Below are positions 60,862-64,000 of a stretch of 64,000 nt of DNA, one piece after another. Location of the stretch: the NCBI RefSeq assembly GCF_003287735.1, contig NZ_NSCM01000003.1:174869-238868 (forward strand), written 5' to 3'. Below the pieces are notes generated by a model that was not told the origin of the DNA, did no database searches, and worked only from the letters and a program-made list of their open reading frames with translations. This stretch comes from Photorhabdus bodei. GTDB lineage: Bacteria; Pseudomonadota; Gammaproteobacteria; Enterobacterales; Enterobacteriaceae. The position numbers and the translations under genes are program-made. How positions within the stretch are numbered: position 1 is the stretch's first letter; each line of letters begins with the position of its first letter.

Positions 60862-61608
60862 ATGAATAAGTTAGTTAAAATTTTCTGTGATGTCGATGAT
60901 TTTTGCCGTTTTTTCATCTCTCAATCGGAACAATTTTATCTCGATAGCGGGCATCGTTTACGCCGCCGACAAGGTCACATGTATCCCAGTGAAATCATGA
61001 CCATTTTGATCCTTTTTCATCTGTCACATTACCGTGATTTTAAAAATTTTTATCTAGAACATATTTGGAAATATCACCACAACGATTTTCCCACCTTGCT
61101 CAGCTATCCTCGTTTTGTCAGTGTGGCCCCTTCCTTTTTGGTGCCACTATGCAGTTATCTGACTCAATTAAAAGGGAAACCCACAGGCATTGCTTTAATT
61201 GATTCCACCAGTTTGCGGGTTTGTCATAACATCCGTATTCCCCGTCATAAGGTTTTTGAGGGGATAGCAAAACGAGGAAAAACCTCAATGGGGTGGTTTT
61301 ACGGTTTCAAATTACATTTGGTTGTTAACCATCAGGGCGAAATTCTGGCGCTTAAAGTTACCGCCGATAATGTGGATGATCGGGAACCTGTTCGCGAATT
61401 AACAACAGAATTAACGGGTACTCTTTACGCCGACAAGAGGTATCTCAGTCAGGAGCTCGCTGACGATTTAGCCAAAATCGGTGTCACTTTCATCACAAAA
61501 AAGCGCCGAAACATGAAAGCGTGTATGCAAGCTGAGTGGGATAAAGTAATGTTATCAAAGCGTTTTATCATCGAAAGTGTACCGCAGGCATACAAACTTG
61601 CTGCATAA
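60862..61608 (+). pseudogene. IS982-family transposase, N-terminal part, split by an intron
   Basis: The reading frame from the ATG at 60862 begins MNKLVKIFCDVDDFCRFF. The DDE triad is visible: Asp114 in LIDSTS, Asp191 in YADKRYLS and Glu238 in KRFIIES. IS982-type sequence ends just after Glu238, at about 61577; the last few codons to 61608 belong to the inserted intron. The missing C-terminal part continues at 62400-62537. Because the intron fragment lacks its 3' part, splicing cannot restore the gene. Confidence 0.85.
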
Positions 61609-62399
61609 GGAATAAGCGTAAGATTGTGGCATAAGCTCAGGAAGAGATGGTGGCAGGTCCACCGAAGTCTGCTGTCGGAAGCTGGCTTCATCCCCCCTCA
61701 AGCGGCTGCCATAAAGAGCGCTGGTCGTGAGCGTTGAAGTTAAAGCGCGAACAATAGTTCGGCAGGAGGGTACAAAGAGACGAGTAAAACCGAACCTATG
61801 TGGACACGTCGTAAAGAAGAGATTTGACATCAAAACCGGGGCGTTTCTATCTTCCGGAATAAATCTGCGAGTGGATCCCGAATGCTACGCAGGTGGTGTC
61901 CGGCGTAGAGTAGGCGTGACTTTGTATCGGGCTCTTTCTAGGAACCGCGGGAACCCGTCATCACGATGTCAAGGGAGAAATGCAATTCACTAAATTGACA
62001 AGTGATGAGAGTACCGATGAATGATACGGGGCGGAGTGACTCGTAGTAGTGAGGAAATATTTGTAATGAATGTGGAGCGAAGGGGTCACGTCAAGCAGCC
62101 TTGCCCGGTATCCAACTGTCAGACAGGAGGAGATGCTGGGGTTAAGGCAAAACCGTTTGTCATTGATAAAAGGGATGTGCACCGTGCCGGATTATTGGTC
62201 AAAGCCAATCAGAGTGTGGCGGGAGTGGACGGTCGAACCATTGCGGATTTTGAATCAAACCTAAAAGGGAATCTATATAACCTGTGGAACCGCTTATCAT
62301 CGCGGCAGCTATTATCCGCCCCCGGTAAAAGGTGTCACTATTCCCAAGAAATCAGGTGGTGAACGCCTGCTGGGTATTCCCACTGTTGTGGATCGTGTA
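61577..62399 (+). mobile_element. Truncated group II intron (5' part)
   Basis: The inserted sequence begins near GTGTACCGC, close to the GUGYG start of group II introns, and continues with a long structured 5' region of domain I type before a reverse-transcriptase frame. It breaks off after about 111 codons of the RT and joins directly to the transposase sequence, with no domain V or VI. The left boundary is uncertain by a few bases. Confidence 0.75.
62066..62399 (+). pseudogene. Group II intron reverse transcriptase, N-terminal fragment
   Basis: Residues such as KANQSVAGVDGRTIADFE and LYNLWNRLSS match the start of group II intron RT/maturases. After NRLSS one extra base shifts the frame (compare the 29-base segment of the second copy with the 30-base one here). 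The other frame continues as PPPVKGVTIPKKSGGERLLGIP in nucleotide sense and ends at VVDRV, where the transposase resumes. It is a dead fragment. Confidence 0.8.
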
Positions 62400-62537
62400 A
62401 TAGAGCATTCGCGCCACCGAAGTATAAAAGGATTTATGTTGACCGTTTTAGGCGGTTTGATTGCTTACTGCCTTAAATGGAAGAAACCATCACTGAAAGT
62501 TTTCTACTCAGAAGACGATTTTTCAGTGACGATTTAA
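62400..62537 (+). pseudogene. IS982-family transposase, C-terminal part
   Basis: The frame reads IEHSRHRSIKGFMLTVLGG then LIAYCLKWKKPSLK to a TAA at 62537, the typical end of IS982 transposases. About eight codons (the usual [12 protein letters not shown] stretch) between Glu238 and IEHSRHRS are missing, so the intron fragment's right end was lost together with a little exon sequence. Confidence 0.8.
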
Positions 62538-62624
62538 ACAGAATTCGGGTTAATTAGTATGAAAATTGCCAAAAAGTCTAAAAAGTTATCTATAAGAATT
62601 CACTTTGACAATAGATAATTAACC

Positions 62625-62796
62625 TCAGCTTCGTTTAAAAATAGCGATATCACAATCCCGTAAATTCAAGCTCGGTTTTTTAGGTTGGAATGTATAAGCA
62701 ATTAAGCCAGCGACGATTTCCAATAAAAAACCGAGCTGACTGCGGTGTCTTGAATGCGCTATCTGAGAAATATTTTTGAGCTGATCCAGACCGGGT
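62625..62796 (-). pseudogene. Second IS982-type transposase remnant, C-terminal part
   Basis: On the minus strand the frame reads [20 protein letters not shown] and ends with [19 protein letters not shown] before a TGA. This is the C-terminus of a different IS982-type transposase. The DQLKNISQ part directly abuts the 3' end of a group II intron, so this transposase gene is also intron-interrupted. Its 5' part must be beyond the window. Confidence 0.8.
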
Positions 62797-62833
62797 GAGT
62801 AGGCCGCGGGAACTGCCCCCGCAGCCTCTCGCA

Positions 62834-62867
62834 GAACGGTACGTGAGCCTCTCGACTCATACCGCTC
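62834..62867 (-). ncRNA. Group II intron domain V
   Basis: A 34-base hairpin that begins GAGCGGTATGAG and ends CTCACGTACCGTTC, with a TCGA-type tip. The length of 34 bases and the AGC catalytic triad near the 5' end fit domain V, the catalytic core of group II introns. Confidence 0.85.
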
Positions 62868-62870
62868 CCA

Positions 62871-64000
62871 TCAAGCAAACACGCCTGTCATTCCTGCTCG
62901 CCAATGGGCAAACAACCCCTTATGCTCCTTTGCAATCCTTTGAAGAAGTTTTGAGGCTTGGGTTTTGTGTCTGCTCAGTGCCTTGAACTTTCGTCTAACC
63001 CAGCGCACCAGCGCTTTGTTGAGTTGCCTGAAAACCTTATACAGTTCCGATCGACAAAATTGACCATAATAGTTCAACCAGCCATTTATCATGGGGTTTA
63101 GCCAGTTTGCCATCTGTATCAGGTTCAGTTCTGTCCGCATTCGGATCTTCAACTTACGGATTTTGAATCTCATGGCTTTTTGGGCCGCTTTGCTGACTGC
63201 CGGTGTAAAACTCACAAACAAACTGTTTCTTTTACGATTCTTGACCAACCTTGGTCTGAAGGTATATCCCAGAAAATCAAAACTGGTCTGTTCATATTTT
63301 CCCTTTCGTTCAACGTCCTTACAATAAGCAATCCGGGTTTTGTCCGGATGCAGTAACAGTCCACATTCCCTGAAACGTTGTTCCAGCATTTGCCAGATTT
63401 CTCTGGCAGTGAACCAGTCCATCATCTGCATAGCGACACCACTTCATCCGGGGATAATATTTCTGCATCCACTTGTCGAAAACGTAGTGCAGAAATAAAT
63501 TTGCCAGTATCGGACTAATCAGCCGCCTTGCGGTGTCCCTTTCTCTCGGAATAACACTTCACCATGACATTCCATCGGTGCCGTTAACCAGCGTTCGATG
63601 TACAGGCAGATCCACGGGCTGTTTGTGTGTTTCCTCACCGCTTTCATAAGTAAATCATGTGGAATATGGTCAAACAAGCCCTTAATATCGAACTCCAATA
63701 CCCAATCCTGCTGCCAGCATCGCTGCCTTGTGACTCGGATGGCATCAATCGCCGATTTATTCGGGCGGTAGCCATAAGAATCCGGCAGAAAATGAGGTTC
63801 AACAAGCGGTTCGAAATGAAGCCTGACCACCATTTGCGCCACGCGATCCGCTACCGTAGGAATACCCAGTAGGCGTTCACCTCCCGACTTCTTGGGAATA
63901 GCGACACCTTTCACCGGAGGTGGATAATAACTACCTGATGACAGGCGGTTCCAGAGTTTATACAAATTCCCTTTTAGGTTTGATTCAAAATCCGCGAGGG
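62871..64000 (-). pseudogene. Group II intron RT/maturase, broken by frame breaks
   Basis: The part 63519-64000 has RT motifs SGSYYPPPVKGVAIPKKSGG, DSYGYRPNKSAIDA and LEFDIKGLFDHI, then GTPQGG followed by a TGA that looks like a one-base loss. The catalytic YADD is encoded at 63421-63432 in another frame. A further frame break with loss of a few codons lies near 63410. The C-terminal part 62871-63410 carries the maturase/HNH-side sequence LLHPDKTRIAYCKD and FDFLGYTFRPR. As it stands it cannot make a full RT. Confidence 0.8.

Larger units (their letters stand above)
60771..62550 (+). mobile_element. IS982-family element interrupted by a group II intron fragment
   Basis: Terminal inverted repeats ACCCGAATTCTG (left, 60771-60782) and CAGAATTCGGGT (right, 62539-62550) bound a transposase gene of the IS982 type. 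The gene is split at about 61577 by a group II intron fragment and resumes at 62400. A clear target duplication was not found. Confidence 0.85.
62796..64000 (-). mobile_element. Second group II intron (3' part), runs off the window
   Basis: Read on the minus strand it contains an RT/maturase region, then a 34-base domain V and a GC-rich domain VI hairpin, and ends near CCTACTCAC, where the transposase remnant begins. It is oppositely oriented to the first intron fragment. The two share at least 30 identical bases (about 62243-62272 and 63967-63996), so they are close relatives. Confidence 0.85.

Overview
The window is chromosomal DNA of an enteric gammaproteobacterium. Most genes read as close homologues of Escherichia coli genes in almost the same order: uvrD-yigB-xerC-yigA-dapF-lptM-cyaY/cyaA, hemCDXY, glmZ, argX-hisR-leuT-proM, thrP, the enterobacterial common antigen (ECA) genes, rho, trxA, rhlB-gppA, rep, ilvC/ilvY, ilvGMEDA, comM, maoP, hdfR. 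The AT-rich spacers, an ERIC repeat and the style of the accessory genes suggest Photorhabdus or its sister Xenorhabdus. That genus call is inference from pattern memory, because no database search was possible.

Layout. 1-4.2 kb: the uvrD start with a LexA box, then yigB, xerC, yigA, dapF, lptM and cyaY. 4.2-11.4 kb: cyaA (UUG start, CRP site) divergent from hemCDXY. 11.4-13.1 kb: a TM2-domain gene, the sRNA GlmZ with a sigma-54 promoter and upstream activator sites, and four tRNAs. 13.1-27.7 kb: thrP and the complete 12-gene ECA operon on the minus strand. 28-36.8 kb: rho, trxA, rhlB-gppA, rep, ilvC/ilvY. 38.3-50.2 kb: an accessory island. 50.3-56.9 kb: ilvLGMEDA with its attenuator and an intact ilvG. 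57.5-60.4 kb: comM, maoP, hdfR. 60.5-64 kb: an IS982-family element broken by a group II intron fragment, then a second, oppositely oriented group II intron next to another IS982-type transposase remnant, running off the window.

The most interesting part is the island between ilvY and ilvA, which are neighbours in E. coli. It holds an AraC-type regulator, a flavin monooxygenase, and a plus-strand run: LuxE-like acyl-protein synthetase, IscU/SufU-like scaffold, NifS-like cysteine desulfurase, acyl carrier protein, ketosynthase, MaoC-type dehydratase and FabG-type ketoreductase, followed by an EmrA/EmrB-type export pair. This is an almost complete dissociated fatty-acid/polyketide elongation set, without enoyl reductase, joined to a sulfur-mobilising pair and an acyl-activating enzyme. 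I do not recognise it as a known pathway. The gene content suggests an exported acyl product, possibly containing sulfur or maturing through an Fe-S step.

Elsewhere the genes work as ordinary housekeeping sets: haem precursor synthesis (hemCD), ECA assembly from UDP-GlcNAc to the polymer (wec/rff/wz genes), branched-chain amino acid synthesis (ilv) and transcription termination (rho). Start sites were refined by hand where ribosome binding sites and family alignment from memory supported a different codon from the longest reading frame.
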